From: Corynebacterium meridianum
GTDB lineage: Bacteria; Actinomycetota; Actinomycetes; Mycobacteriales; Mycobacteriaceae
Assembly: GCF_016342265.1 (NCBI RefSeq)
Contig: NZ_JAEIOS010000012.1
Coordinates: 186,001 to 250,000 of the forward strand
Length of the DNA stretch: 64,000 nt
Direction of reading: 5' to 3'
Shown here piece after piece: positions 47,392 through 56,800 of the stretch. The notes beneath the pieces are model-generated. The model saw only the letters and a program-made list of their open reading frames with translations, did not search any database and was not told where the DNA came from. Positions within the stretch are counted from its first letter, which is position 1; each line of letters begins with the position of its first letter. The position numbers and the translations under genes are program-made.

Positions 47392-48459
47392 GTGAATCGT
47401 CGAACAAGCACCGTGCTGGCCGGAGCACTTCCCGTGGTCGCGTTGACCTTTCTCGCGATGGCCGACCACATCCCCGGGACGGGGATCGATCTGACCGTGC
47501 CCTACGCCGCCGAAGGTCCGGGGCCCACCTTCGACACCCTCGGTGAGTACCGGGGAGAGAAGGTCGTGGACATCACCGGTGCGGACCTCGACGAAACCGA
47601 GGGAAGCCTCAACATGACGACCGTCGAGGTGCGCACCGGTATGACCCTCGCGCAGGCGGTCCGCCGGTGGCTGTCCGAGGACACTCTCGTGCCCATCGAC
47701 CACTTCATCCGTCCGGGTGAGACCCTCGAGGAGGTCTCCGAGCGGAATGAGGCGCTGTTCACCTCATCGGAGTCCGCCGCCACGATCGCCGCGATGACCT
47801 ACCTCGACAAACCGGTCCAGGTCAGGGTCGTCGGAATCGCGGAGGAGTCCGCGGCCGAGGGGGAACTCCGGGACGGGGACATCATCCGCGCCGTCGACGG
47901 CACCGCGGTGACCCTCCCGATCGAGGTACAGGAGGCCGTCCGGGCGAAGAATCCCGGAGACCGGATCCGGTTGGAGGTGGTTCGGGGAGACGGTGACCGG
48001 ACCATCGACGTCACACTCGGAAGCCCCGCGGAACAGCCCGATGTGCCGTTGCTCGGGGTCCTGATGGATGCCGCCCCCGCTGACGGAGTCACCGTCAACT
48101 ACAACCTCGAGGACGTCGGCGGCCCGAGTGCGGGCATGATGTTCAGCCTTGCGGTCGTGGACAAACTCAGCGAGGGGGCGCTGAACGGTGGCCGTTTCGT
48201 CGCCGGAACCGGGACGATCGCCGCGACCGGCGACGTCGGTCCCATCGGCGGGATCGTGCACAAGGTCCGTGCCGCGCGTGATGCCGGCGCGGAGGTGTTT
48301 CTCTCCCCGAGCGGGAACTGCGCCGAGGCGGTGAGTCGGGATCACGGGGAGATGGCCGTGCTGAAGGTGGACACGCTCGCTGAGGCGATCGATCAGATGG
48401 CGGCCTATGATGCCCGCCCTGGGAGTGCTCTGACCTGCGAGGACTATCTCTCGAACTAG
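47392..48459 (+). CDS. PDZ and Lon-type (S16) membrane-anchored protease, YlbL family
   Basis: A 355-residue protein: an N-terminal signal anchor (about 8-26), an extracytoplasmic region, a PDZ domain (about 140-215) with EGELRDGDIIRAVDG, and a C-terminal Lon proteolytic domain with the catalytic Ser in GGPSAGMMF (near 245) and Lys in GGIVHKVRAA (near 290). The counterpart is Rv3194c; YlbL of Bacillus acts in surveillance of secreted proteins and division control. GTG 47392 is preferred to TTG 47383 because the -10 element covers the latter. The stop overlaps the convergent lipoprotein stop in CTAG. Confidence 0.88.
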   Translation: MNRRTSTVLAGALPVVALTFLAMADHIPGTGIDLTVPYAAEGPGPTFDTLGEYRGEKVVDITGADLDETEGSLNMTTVEVRTGMTLAQAVRRWLSEDTLVPIDHFIRPGETLEEVSERNEALFTSSESAATIAAMTYLDKPVQVRVVGIAEESAAEGELRDGDIIRAVDGTAVTLPIEVQEAVRAKNPGDRIRLEVVRGDGDRTIDVTLGSPAEQPDVPLLGVLMDAAPADGVTVNYNLEDVGGPSAGMMFSLAVVDKLSEGALNGGRFVAGTGTIAATGDVGPIGGIVHKVRAARDAGAEVFLSPSGNCAEAVSRDHGEMAVLKVDTLAEAIDQMAAYDARPGSALTCEDYLSN

Positions 48460-49250
48460 TTCTTCGACCGATCCGTCGACCTCGTCGACGACGCCGACGA
48501 GGTCGACGGATCGGTGGCCCCGGTACCGCCCGCACCGCTGGTTGGTGTCGTCGGGTTTCCCGGTGGTGCCGTCGTGGACGACCGGCTGCTTCCCGTCGCC
48601 GTGCGCTGCGGAGTCGTCGGCGTCCTTCGGGCGAGGCCGAGCTCCATGATCCGCTCCCGCGGGTCCTGCTCATCGGTGGAGATCATCTGCTGGAGCACGA
48701 CGCCGTTCGCGTTGTCGACCACGGTGATGATGGCTACGGTGCCCACGTTCGACCAGCCGACGATCACGTCGCCGTCGTCCTGCACTATCCGGGCGCTGCG
48801 CAACTCGGTCAGCAACTGCGTGGTGGACGCGGCCTTGGCTTCGTTGGCGAAGAACTGGAACTGGCCGACCTCCTCGCCCGAGCACGCGGAGGAATCCGCC
48901 ACGCCGTTCGGCATGCAGGAGTCGAACTTCTCGAACAGTGAGCGCGGTGCGAGGGTACCGAAGCGTTCGTAGGCGTCCTGGACGCTCCGTGGAAGTCGGG
49001 GGCTCCTGTCCGCGGTGTCCGCTGTAGTTTGGGGTGCCGTCGTCGAACTGGAACTCCCCGAATCCCGGGCGGTGCCGGTGGTGGAGGTCGCTGAAGTGGT
49101 TGACGTCGCTTCCGTCGTACCCTCCGCTTCCGGGTCCTGTCCGCCCACATCGCCATCGCCTCCGCCGCACGCGGCGAGGAGAACGGTGGCGGTCAGGGCT
49201 GCGGCGAACCGGAGACGGCGCGAGGAGCTGCTGGAAGGGATGTCGGACAC
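48456..49250 (-). CDS. Secreted Ser/Thr-rich lipoprotein, unknown function
   Basis: A 264-residue lipoprotein: a basic start, a hydrophobic stretch and the lipobox LLAAC (Cys near residue 28). A Ser/Thr/Gly linker follows, then a globular domain (about 85-205) with two Cys (FDSCMPNG, SSACSG) likely disulphide-bonded and VGWSNVGTVAIITVVDNANG, and a disordered Thr/Ser/Pro tail. I do not recognise the domain. The last 20 codons are written in a 21-bp perfect inverted repeat. The start is GTG 49250 with GAGGAG further upstream. Confidence 0.75.
   Translation of the reverse strand: MSDIPSSSSSRRLRFAAALTATVLLAACGGGDGDVGGQDPEAEGTTEATSTTSATSTTGTARDSGSSSSTTAPQTTADTADRSPRLPRSVQDAYERFGTLAPRSLFEKFDSCMPNGVADSSACSGEEVGQFQFFANEAKAASTTQLLTELRSARIVQDDGDVIVGWSNVGTVAIITVVDNANGVVLQQMISTDEQDPRERIMELGLARRTPTTPQRTATGSSRSSTTAPPGNPTTPTSGAGGTGATDPSTSSASSTRSTDRSKN
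48467..48515 (+). terminator. 21-bp perfect hairpin after the PDZ-Lon gene, inside the opposing gene
   Basis: Bases 48467-48487 pair perfectly with 48495-48515 around a 7-nt loop (ACGACGC). It starts 8 bp after the PDZ-Lon stop codon, the right place for its terminator, yet it lies wholly within the coding 3' end of the convergent lipoprotein gene. Confidence 0.75.
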
Positions 49251-49317
49251 TGGAATCAGTCAGCTCCTCGGTGATGGCGGACGGGAACCGCCGTATGGTC
49301 TTCTCTCTCGCCGTGCG

Positions 49318-49890
49318 TCAGTCGACGGCCGGCTGCTCAAGAGTGTAGTGAAGCGCGGCGATGACACCGGGAGCGACACCGGGTCCGCCCCGGAGGCTGA
49401 TCTCGTCATCCGCGAAGGGACCCGCCGCCGCGAGCTCCTCCTCAGTGGGACGGAGCTGCAGCAGCGTCAGTTCCTCCCCGCTGCGCAGAACGCCCGAGAA
49501 CAGGCGTGCAGGTTTCGCCTCGATCCCGTCGCCCGGGCCGTCCCCCGTTTCGTCGGGATCGGTTCCCGCCGTGTCCCGGAAGAGGATCTCCTGGGCCAGG
49601 ATGACCCCGCACACCTGTTCCGGCCACGCCAGGCGGGAGATGAAATCCCCCAACTCATCGGAACCGCCCTCGATGTGTGGCGGCAGATCGTCCTGCTGCA
49701 CGAGGGTCAGCGGGGAATCGTCCTCGATCAGGTCCGCCGCTCCCGTCGCATCGGCGAGCATCGAGGTCTCGACGAGGGCGAAGAGAGCGGGGGAGGAGTC
49801 CCAGCCTCCGGCGTGGACGTGTTCGACGGCCTCCATCATGGCCCGGTTGAGGGCCTGCTGGGTGCGGGGGGACTCCGGCGTTGCTGGCAT
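49318..49890 (-). CDS. PPA1309 family protein
   Basis: A 190-residue acidic protein of a conserved actinobacterial family: ALNRAMMEAVEHVHAGGWD near the start, PPHIEGGSDELGDFISRLAWPEQVCGVILAQEILF in the middle and VAPGVIAALHYTLEQPA at the end. Function is unknown; there is no signal peptide. In many genomes it lies beside the UPF0182 gene, as here (92 bp divergent). GGGAG stands upstream of ATG 49890. Confidence 0.8.
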   Translation of the reverse strand: MPATPESPRTQQALNRAMMEAVEHVHAGGWDSSPALFALVETSMLADATGAADLIEDDSPLTLVQQDDLPPHIEGGSDELGDFISRLAWPEQVCGVILAQEILFRDTAGTDPDETGDGPGDGIEAKPARLFSGVLRSGEELTLLQLRPTEEELAAAGPFADDEISLRGGPGVAPGVIAALHYTLEQPAVD

Positions 49891-49982
49891 GGGGATGGGT
49901 GCTCCCGGTTGTCTCGGATACGGAAAAAAGAAAGTACTGTTGAATTCTATCCGTCACGTGCACGTTAATTAAAGGAGTTGGC

Positions 49983-52900
49983 TTGTCTAGCGGCCTTAGC
50001 CCCCAGAAGCCGTTCAAACGACCCCCACGGGTGGTCACCGGAATCATATTCCTCGTCGCCCTCGTCATCTTCGTGGGGCCGATCCTCGTCGGCTACTACA
50101 CCGACTGGCTGTGGTTCTCCGAGGTGGACTTCCGCGGTGTGTTCACCCGCGTCCTGGTCACCCGAATCGTCCTGTTCCTGGTGTTCGGGGTGATCGCGGC
50201 CGCCATCGTGTGGCTCGCCGGGTACCTGGCGTTCAGGTACCGCCCGGACGACATGGACGACGTATTCGGTTTCGAACCGGACAACCCGATCCGCGCGTAC
50301 CGCGCCGCGATCGAGCAGTCCCTCAAGCGCGTCATGCTCGGCGTCCCGATCTTCATCGGAATCCTCGCGGGCATCGTCGGACAGGCGAACTGGACCACCG
50401 TCTCCCTGTTCCTCAACGGATCCGACTTCGGTGTGACCGACCCCCAGTTCCACCGTGACTACGGTTTCTACGCCTTCACCCTCCCGTTGATCCGGCTCGT
50501 CGTGGGATCCCTCTCGTCGCTGCTGATCGTGGCCTTCCTCGTGGCACTCGTGGGGCACTACCTGCTCGGCGGAATCCGGGTGGGGGCCAACGGTTTCTCG
50601 GAGAAGGGGGCCATGTCCAACCCCGCGCGCATCCAGCTCGCGGTCACCGCCGGGCTCTGGATGCTGCTGCGCGTCGTCAGCTACTGGCTCGACCGCTACG
50701 ACCTGCTGAGTGCACAGCACGGAGGCGGACAGGGCAGTTCCTTCTACGGTGGCTCGTACACCGACATCAACGCCGTCCTACCCGCCAAGATCCTCCTCAT
50801 GGTCATCGCCGTCGTCGTCGCCGCGGCGTTCTTCTCCGCGGTGGTCCTCCGGGATCTCCGCATCCCCGCCCTGGCGACCGGCCTCATGGTTCTGTCGGCC
50901 GTGGTGATCGGGACCGCCTGGCCGCTGGCCATCGAGCAGTTCTCCGTCGCCCCCAACCGCGCGGAGAAGGAGTCGAAGTACATCGCCCGCAACATCGAGG
51001 CCACCCGGTACGCCTACGGGGTGACCGACGACGAGGTCACCTACATCTCCAACTGGGGTGCGGAAGGCGCGTCGGAGGAGTCCGTCGCCGATGACGTGGC
51101 GACACTGTCGAACATCCGCCTGCTCGACCCGCAGATCCTCTCCGACACGTTCACCCAGCAGCAGCAGCTCAAGAACTTCTACGGGTTCCCGGACAAGCTC
51201 AACATCGACCGCTACACCGTCGACGGCGAGCTCCGCGACTACGTCGTCGCCGCGCGTGAGATCGACCCCAACGCCCTGCGTGACAACCAGCGGGACTGGA
51301 TCAACCGGCACACCGTCTACACCCACGGCAACGGCCTCGTGGCCGCGCCCGCCAACCAGGTCGACGAGGTCGCCCGCGACGTCGGATCCACCCGTGGCGG
51401 CTACCCGGTCTACACCGTGAGTGACCTGCAGACCCTGCAGCGCCGCGCGGAGAACGAGGAGGCGGAGAAACTCGGCATCGAGGTCGATGAGCCCCGCGTG
51501 TACTTCGGCCCCGTCATCGCCTCCGGACCGACGAACAGCGACTACGCCATCGTCGGCGGCACCCTCGACGGCAAGGCCCTCGAGTACGACACCGACGGAT
51601 CGAGCTACACCTACACCGGTTCCGGCGGCGTCTCCATCGGCAACATCGTCAACCGCACCGCCTTCGCCCTGCGCTACCAGGAGATCAACATGCTCCTGAG
51701 TGACCGGATCGACGGCAACTCCAAGATCATCTTCGAACGCGACCCCCGCTCCCGGGTGGAGAAGGTCGCGCCCTGGCTGACCACGGACTCCGCGACGTAC
51801 CCCACGGTCATCGACGGGAAGATCAAGTGGATCGTCGACGGCTACACCACGCTCAGCAACCTGCCCTACGCCCAGCGCACCGCGCTGAGCGAGGTCACCC
51901 GTGACTCGCTGAACGCCAACGGCACGAACCAGCGCCTGCTCACCGACCAGGTGGGTTACATCCGCAACTCGGTCAAGGCCGTCGTCGACGCCTACGACGG
52001 ATCCGTGGAGCTCTACGAGTTCGACGACTCCGACCCGGTGCTCAAGGCGTGGGAGGGCGTGTTCCCCGGAACGGTGAAGCCGAAGGAGGAGATCTCCGAC
52101 GACCTGCGCGAGCACCTCCGCTACCCGGAGGACCTGTTCAAGGTTCAGCGTGAGATCATCGCCAAGTACCACGTCGATGACGCGCGCGTCTTCTTCACCT
52201 CCGACGACTTCTGGTCCGTGCCCAGCGACCCGAACGCCTCGAAGGGCGTCGAGGGCGTCAACCAGCCCCCGTACTACGTCGTCGCCGCCGACCCCGAATC
52301 CAGGGACGCCGGCTTCCAGCTGATCACCCCGTTCCGTGGTCTGGAGCGCCAGTTCCTCGCCGCGCACATGTCCGTGTCCTCCGACCCGGACAACTTCGGC
52401 AAGATCACAGTCCGGGTCCTGCCCACCCAGACCCAGACGCTCGGCCCAGCGCAGGCGCAGGACACGATGATGTCCTCCGACCAGGTCGCCCGCGACCGGT
52501 CGCTGTGGGAGGGCACGAACGACATCAAGAACGGCAACCTCCTGACCCTGCCCGTCGGCGGCGGAGAGATCCTCTACGTCGAACCGATCTACACCCAGCG
52601 CAAGGACCAGGACTCCGCCTTCCCGAAGCTGCTGCGTGTGCTCGTGAACTACAACGGTCAGGTCGGCTACGCCCCGACCATCGCCGAGGCGCTGAGCCAG
52701 GTCGGCATCGACCCGCGCTCCGCGGCGGACGTCGAGGAGGCCACGGATCTGCCGGACAGCGTGGACAAGACGCCTGCCGGTGGCGACTCCGGTGGCGGCG
52801 GGGAGGCGACCGAGCCCTCCACCACCATCGGCGGTGTCCCGGCCGCTGACCTCAACGAGGCCATGGACCGCGTCTCCGAGGCGCTGAAGGGCCTGAACGA

Positions 52901-53033
52901 CGCCAAGAACGCGTCCCACGAGCAGTACGGCCGAGCCCTCGACCGACTCGACCGTGCGGTCGCCGAGTACCAGCGGCTGCAGAACAGCGCCGGTAACGAG
53001 GGCACTCCCGCAGGGGAGTCCGCCGACGCCTGA
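49983..53033 (+). CDS. UPF0182 family large membrane protein
   Basis: A 1016-residue protein with seven transmembrane segments in the first 330 residues and a large extracytoplasmic C-terminal domain (about 340-910), ending in an acidic Ser/Gly linker and a helical tail. Signatures include YTDWLWFSEVDFRGVF near the N-terminus and APNRAEKESKYIARNIEATRYAYG. The family (COG1615, Rv3193c) is widespread in Actinobacteria and uncharacterised. The start is TTG 49983 with AAAGGAG at good distance. A hairpin terminator with a T run follows. Confidence 0.9.
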   Translation: MSSGLSPQKPFKRPPRVVTGIIFLVALVIFVGPILVGYYTDWLWFSEVDFRGVFTRVLVTRIVLFLVFGVIAAAIVWLAGYLAFRYRPDDMDDVFGFEPDNPIRAYRAAIEQSLKRVMLGVPIFIGILAGIVGQANWTTVSLFLNGSDFGVTDPQFHRDYGFYAFTLPLIRLVVGSLSSLLIVAFLVALVGHYLLGGIRVGANGFSEKGAMSNPARIQLAVTAGLWMLLRVVSYWLDRYDLLSAQHGGGQGSSFYGGSYTDINAVLPAKILLMVIAVVVAAAFFSAVVLRDLRIPALATGLMVLSAVVIGTAWPLAIEQFSVAPNRAEKESKYIARNIEATRYAYGVTDDEVTYISNWGAEGASEESVADDVATLSNIRLLDPQILSDTFTQQQQLKNFYGFPDKLNIDRYTVDGELRDYVVAAREIDPNALRDNQRDWINRHTVYTHGNGLVAAPANQVDEVARDVGSTRGGYPVYTVSDLQTLQRRAENEEAEKLGIEVDEPRVYFGPVIASGPTNSDYAIVGGTLDGKALEYDTDGSSYTYTGSGGVSIGNIVNRTAFALRYQEINMLLSDRIDGNSKIIFERDPRSRVEKVAPWLTTDSATYPTVIDGKIKWIVDGYTTLSNLPYAQRTALSEVTRDSLNANGTNQRLLTDQVGYIRNSVKAVVDAYDGSVELYEFDDSDPVLKAWEGVFPGTVKPKEEISDDLREHLRYPEDLFKVQREIIAKYHVDDARVFFTSDDFWSVPSDPNASKGVEGVNQPPYYVVAADPESRDAGFQLITPFRGLERQFLAAHMSVSSDPDNFGKITVRVLPTQTQTLGPAQAQDTMMSSDQVARDRSLWEGTNDIKNGNLLTLPVGGGEILYVEPIYTQRKDQDSAFPKLLRVLVNYNGQVGYAPTIAEALSQVGIDPRSAADVEEATDLPDSVDKTPAGGDSGGGGEATEPSTTIGGVPAADLNEAMDRVSEALKGLNDAKNASHEQYGRALDRLDRAVAEYQRLQNSAGNEGTPAGESADA

Positions 53034-53037
53034 CGGC

Positions 53038-53087
53038 TGAGAGAAACGGCGGGTCCGGCTAACCGGGTTCGCCGCTTCTCTCATTTT
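53038..53087 (+). terminator. Intrinsic terminator after the UPF0182 gene
   Basis: TGAGAGAA (53038-53045) pairs with TTCTCTCA (53076-53083) and CGGCG with CGCCG inside, one mismatch between; TTTT follows at 53085. Confidence 0.8.
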
Positions 53088-53105
53088 CGCAGTTCACCGC
53101 CCCGA

Positions 53106-53135
53106 TTGGACGTTCACGGGGAAGCTATGTAAAGT
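53106..53135 (+). promoter_or_regulatory. Promoter of the initiator tRNA gene
   Basis: TTGGAC (53106-53111) and TAAAGT (53130-53135) are separated by 18 bp, about 67 bp before the tRNA. Confidence 0.5.
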
Positions 53136-53202
53136 AACTCAACGTTGCCAGGGAGCAGACGAACGAAAGTTTCCCGGCACGGTGCCAGTACGTAGCACCC
53201 GA

Positions 53203-53279
<77 letters not shown>

Positions 53280-53287
53280 CGTACACG

Positions 53288-53318
53288 AACCCCCTCTCCT
53301 TCGGGAGAGGGGGTTTCT
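53288..53318 (+). terminator. Intrinsic terminator after tRNA-fMet
   Basis: AACCCCCTCTCC (53288-53299), loop TTCG, GGAGAGGGGGTT (53304-53315), followed by TTCTC. A perfect 12-bp stem. Confidence 0.9.
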
Positions 53319-53319
53319 C

Positions 53320-53842
53320 GTGTCCGCTTCCCGGAAGCTGAACATGTCCTGTCTCTGTCACCTCGGGGAGTGGCAGATGAAATTTCCGGTCTCCGGCAGG
53401 AAGGGGAACAGCGCGTTCCCGGTACCCGGACCGCTGCTCGCGGTTGTCGCGGACCACGGGCTGGGCTCAACTCTGACCCCGACCCTGACATCGCAACCCG
53501 ACATCACCACCGACCCCGCAGGCTCGGTCGCCGCGCGGGCCAATGCCGAACAGACCGCGATCGACAACGAGGCTGGGGTCACCGGGTGGGCGGTCCAGGA
53601 TCGTGAGATTCGTGGGCTCGTGGCGTTTTCGGTGGCGTGGATGTTTCCTCACCCGATACGGAACGGCAGTGGTCGGCCACCATCGATGGCCGTGTGCGCC
53701 CATTCGGTTGCGCTGCTTCGGGGATCCGGGTCCAGCGCGGTCGTGGTGTGTCCGAGTCGGGGTGGTGCGGTGGTGTGGCCTATGTCGGGAGAGAAACGGA
53801 AAGTTGGTTGCCCCGAGAAACAGGTGAGGCTAACCTTTTCCC
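53320..53842. other. No supported gene between the tRNA and the iron-transport cassette
   Basis: About 520 bp. Open frames exist on both strands but none has a ribosome site, a plausible composition or a recognisable domain. The right end holds the iron box and promoter of the ABC transporter. The stretch may be remnant DNA of an insertion next to the tRNA; I see no att repeat. Confidence 0.5.
53820..53838. promoter_or_regulatory. DtxR/IdeR iron box over the promoter of the iron-transport cassette
   Basis: The 19-mer ACAGGTGAGGCTAACCTTT matches 14 of 19 positions of TTAGGTTAGGCTAACCTAA, with the core AGGCTAACCT intact. It contains TAACCT (53831-53836), a -10 hexamer 6 nt before ATG 53843; TTGCCC at 53808-53813 is 17 bp upstream. 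Iron-loaded DtxR would cover the promoter and start site. Confidence 0.7.
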
Positions 53843-56800
53843 ATGAAGCAGACGTGCGACCCGGATCCCGAGGCCACCGCAGGCTCACCCGGAACGGTGA
53901 GTGACCCATCGCCCGGCGCCTCCGTCGGCGCACTGATCGGGAAGCAGAAACCCCGGTTGATCGCCAGCGGGGTGCTCTCCGTGCTCGGGGCGTTCGCCGG
54001 ACTCGTCCCCTACGTCGTCATCTACCTCCTCGCCCGGGATCTTCTCGTCGGCGAGCAGCAGACCGGTCGCATTCCCTTCCTCGTGGCCGTCGCCGCGGCC
54101 GGGGTGGCGGGCAAGGCCCTGCTGCGCATGGCGGCGAACAACGTCGCACACATCGCCGCATACCGGGCGCTCGCCGACATCCGTCTCGCGCTGGCGGAGC
54201 GTCTCGCCCGGATGCCACTGGCCCGGGCCCAGGCACGCAGCAGCGGCGAGGTGAAGAAGGTGTTCCAGGACGACGTCGAGCAGCTGGAACTCGGGCTCTC
54301 GCACGCGATTCCCGACATCGCGGCATCGGTGACCGTCCCGGTCACCACGCTGATCATCATGTTCGTCATCGACTGGCGCATGGCCCTCGCCGCCCTCGTA
54401 GTGGTCCTCGGCATCGTCGGATGCGTCGCCGTCGCGGTCACCGCGTCGAAGGACCTGATGGAGCGGGAATCCGATGTGAAGAAGCAGCTCAACGTCGAGG
54501 CGGTCTCCTTCGTCCGGGGTATCCGGGTGATCCGCGGCTTCGTCGGTTCGACGTTCCTCTTCGATGGTATCCGGGACGCGATCGTCGCCAGTGAGGACAT
54601 CGAGCTGGACAAGACCGAGCGCGGCCGGGTGGGCGCAGCGGGTGCGGCAACACTCGTCGCGATCAGCATCATCGTCATCCTGCCGCTGGGCCTGTGGCTG
54701 TACCGCTCGGGCTCGCTGGAACCCCAGGACTTCGTGTTCTTCATCCTCGTCGGCGTCGGTTTCGCCCAGCCGTTGATGTCACTGACACTGTCGGCGGCTG
54801 TCCTCCAGTACCAGATCGAGGCGGGGCTGAAGAACATCTCCGGGTTCCTGGCGGAGCCGGACCTACCGGTGCCATCGATCCCCGCCACCCGGGACGGCTC
54901 GCGCATCGAGCTCCGTGGTGCGCGCGTCACCTACGGGGACACGGACGTCGTCAAGGACATCGATCTCGTCATTGAACCCGGTGAACGGGTGGCGGTGATC
55001 GGTGGATCGGGCGCCGGGAAATCAACCCTGCTCCGTGTCATCGCCCGGTTCATCGACGTCAGCGCCGGGAAGGTCACGTTCGGTGGAACCGACGTCCGCG
55101 AGCTGGACCCGGCGGAACTCTCCAGGGCGATCGCCTTCGTCCAGCAGGACGACTACATCTTCAACGACACCGTCCTGGAGAACATCCGCCTCGCCCGGCC
55201 GGACGCCACCGACGAAGAGGTGAAGTCGGCGGGCCGGCGGGCACGGGTCACCGAGTTCATCGACGAACTGGACCGGGGATGGGACACCGTGCTCGGCTCC
55301 GCCGGTGCGGGGCTCTCCGGGGGACAGCGGCAGCGGATCTCCATCGCCCGCGCACTGCTGGCCGACTCCCCGGTGGTGATGCTCGACGAGGTGACCGCAT
55401 CACTCGACGCCACCAACGAGCGGTCGGTGGTTGCGGCGCTGGCGGAACTGCAGCAGGGTCGCACCGTCATCACCGTCGCCCACCGACTCGGGTCCCTGAC
55501 CGGCTACGACCGCATCCTCGTCATGGACGACGGCCGGATCGTCGCCGAGGGTGACCATGAGGAGCTTTCCGAGATCTCCGACACGTACCGCCGTCTCTGG
55601 CGGGATTTCGTCGCCGTGGACAAGTGGGGGATGGAAGCCGGCGACGGGTGCCCGCCCGCAGCCCCGTCGCCCGCACTGGTGACGTCCGCCGCGGAACCCG
55701 CGTCCGACGGCGGATTCGCCGAACACACTCCACCGGTCCGGAACCTGACCGGTCTCAGACCCGTCGGCCAGTGGTTCGCGATGCTGGGAACCCACCGGGG
55801 GCAACTGTGGCGGGTGGGACTCTGGCGCCTGCTGCTCGAGGGATTCTTCACCTCGGCACCGATGGTCGTGGTCTTCTTCAGCCTCCTGGCGGTGCTCGAC
55901 GACACACTGACCACCCGGGACGTCCACCTGTTGTCCGGCGCGCTCCTGCTCATCTTCCTCGCCCGGCTGACCGTCGGAATCGGCGTGGCCAGACACTGGT
56001 GGCCGGTCGCGTTCCGGGCGATCTCGGATCTCCGCCGCTCGGTGCTCCGCCGGCTGACCCGGGCGCCGCTCGGGGTGTTCGACCGGATGGACGCGGGCCG
56101 CACCACGACACTCCTCGTCTCCGAGCTCGCCCTCGTCGACTTCATCAACCTCCCCGCGAAGCTCATCATCGCGGTGGTCCAGCCCGTCCTCATCACCGTC
56201 GTGCTGTTCTCCCTGGACTGGCGGCTCGCCGCCGCGGCGCTCATCGGTGTGCCGTTCTTCCTGCTCACCCTGAAGATGACCGACCGGGCGCACGAGGCCA
56301 CCTTCACCGATGTCACCGCCGCCAGGCGGGAGGCCAATTCCGCGCTCCTCGAGTTCTGCCGCGGCACCGCGGTCCTCCGCGCCTTCCCCGACGCCCCGCA
56401 GGCGCGGGTCTACCGCGCCCGGGTGGAGGCCCTGCGCCGTGCCAGTGTCCGCATGGCGGTGCGCACGAGCCCCATGACCACGCTCGGCACCATCGTCCTG
56501 GAGGCCGGATTCGTCGCGATGCTGTGGCTCGGATCCAGCCTGTTCACCGGCGGATCGGTCAGCGCGACCACTCTGCTGCTGTTCCTCATCCTGGCGCTCA
56601 ACATGTACCGGCCCTTCCAGGAACTGCTCGAACTCTCCGCGTACCGGCACCAGCAGGAACGCATCGCCCGGAGCCTCGCCGAGGTCTGGGACACCGGGGA
56701 GCTGCCGGAACCGGAGAACCCCCGGACACCCACCGACTCCACCGTCGAGATCGACGGCGTCACCTTCGGGTACAACGACTGGGACATCCTCCACGACGTG

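Noticed and set aside
53320..53904. 194-codon frame after the tRNA
   Set aside because: No ribosome site or known domain, and it runs through the iron box and promoter into the transporter gene.
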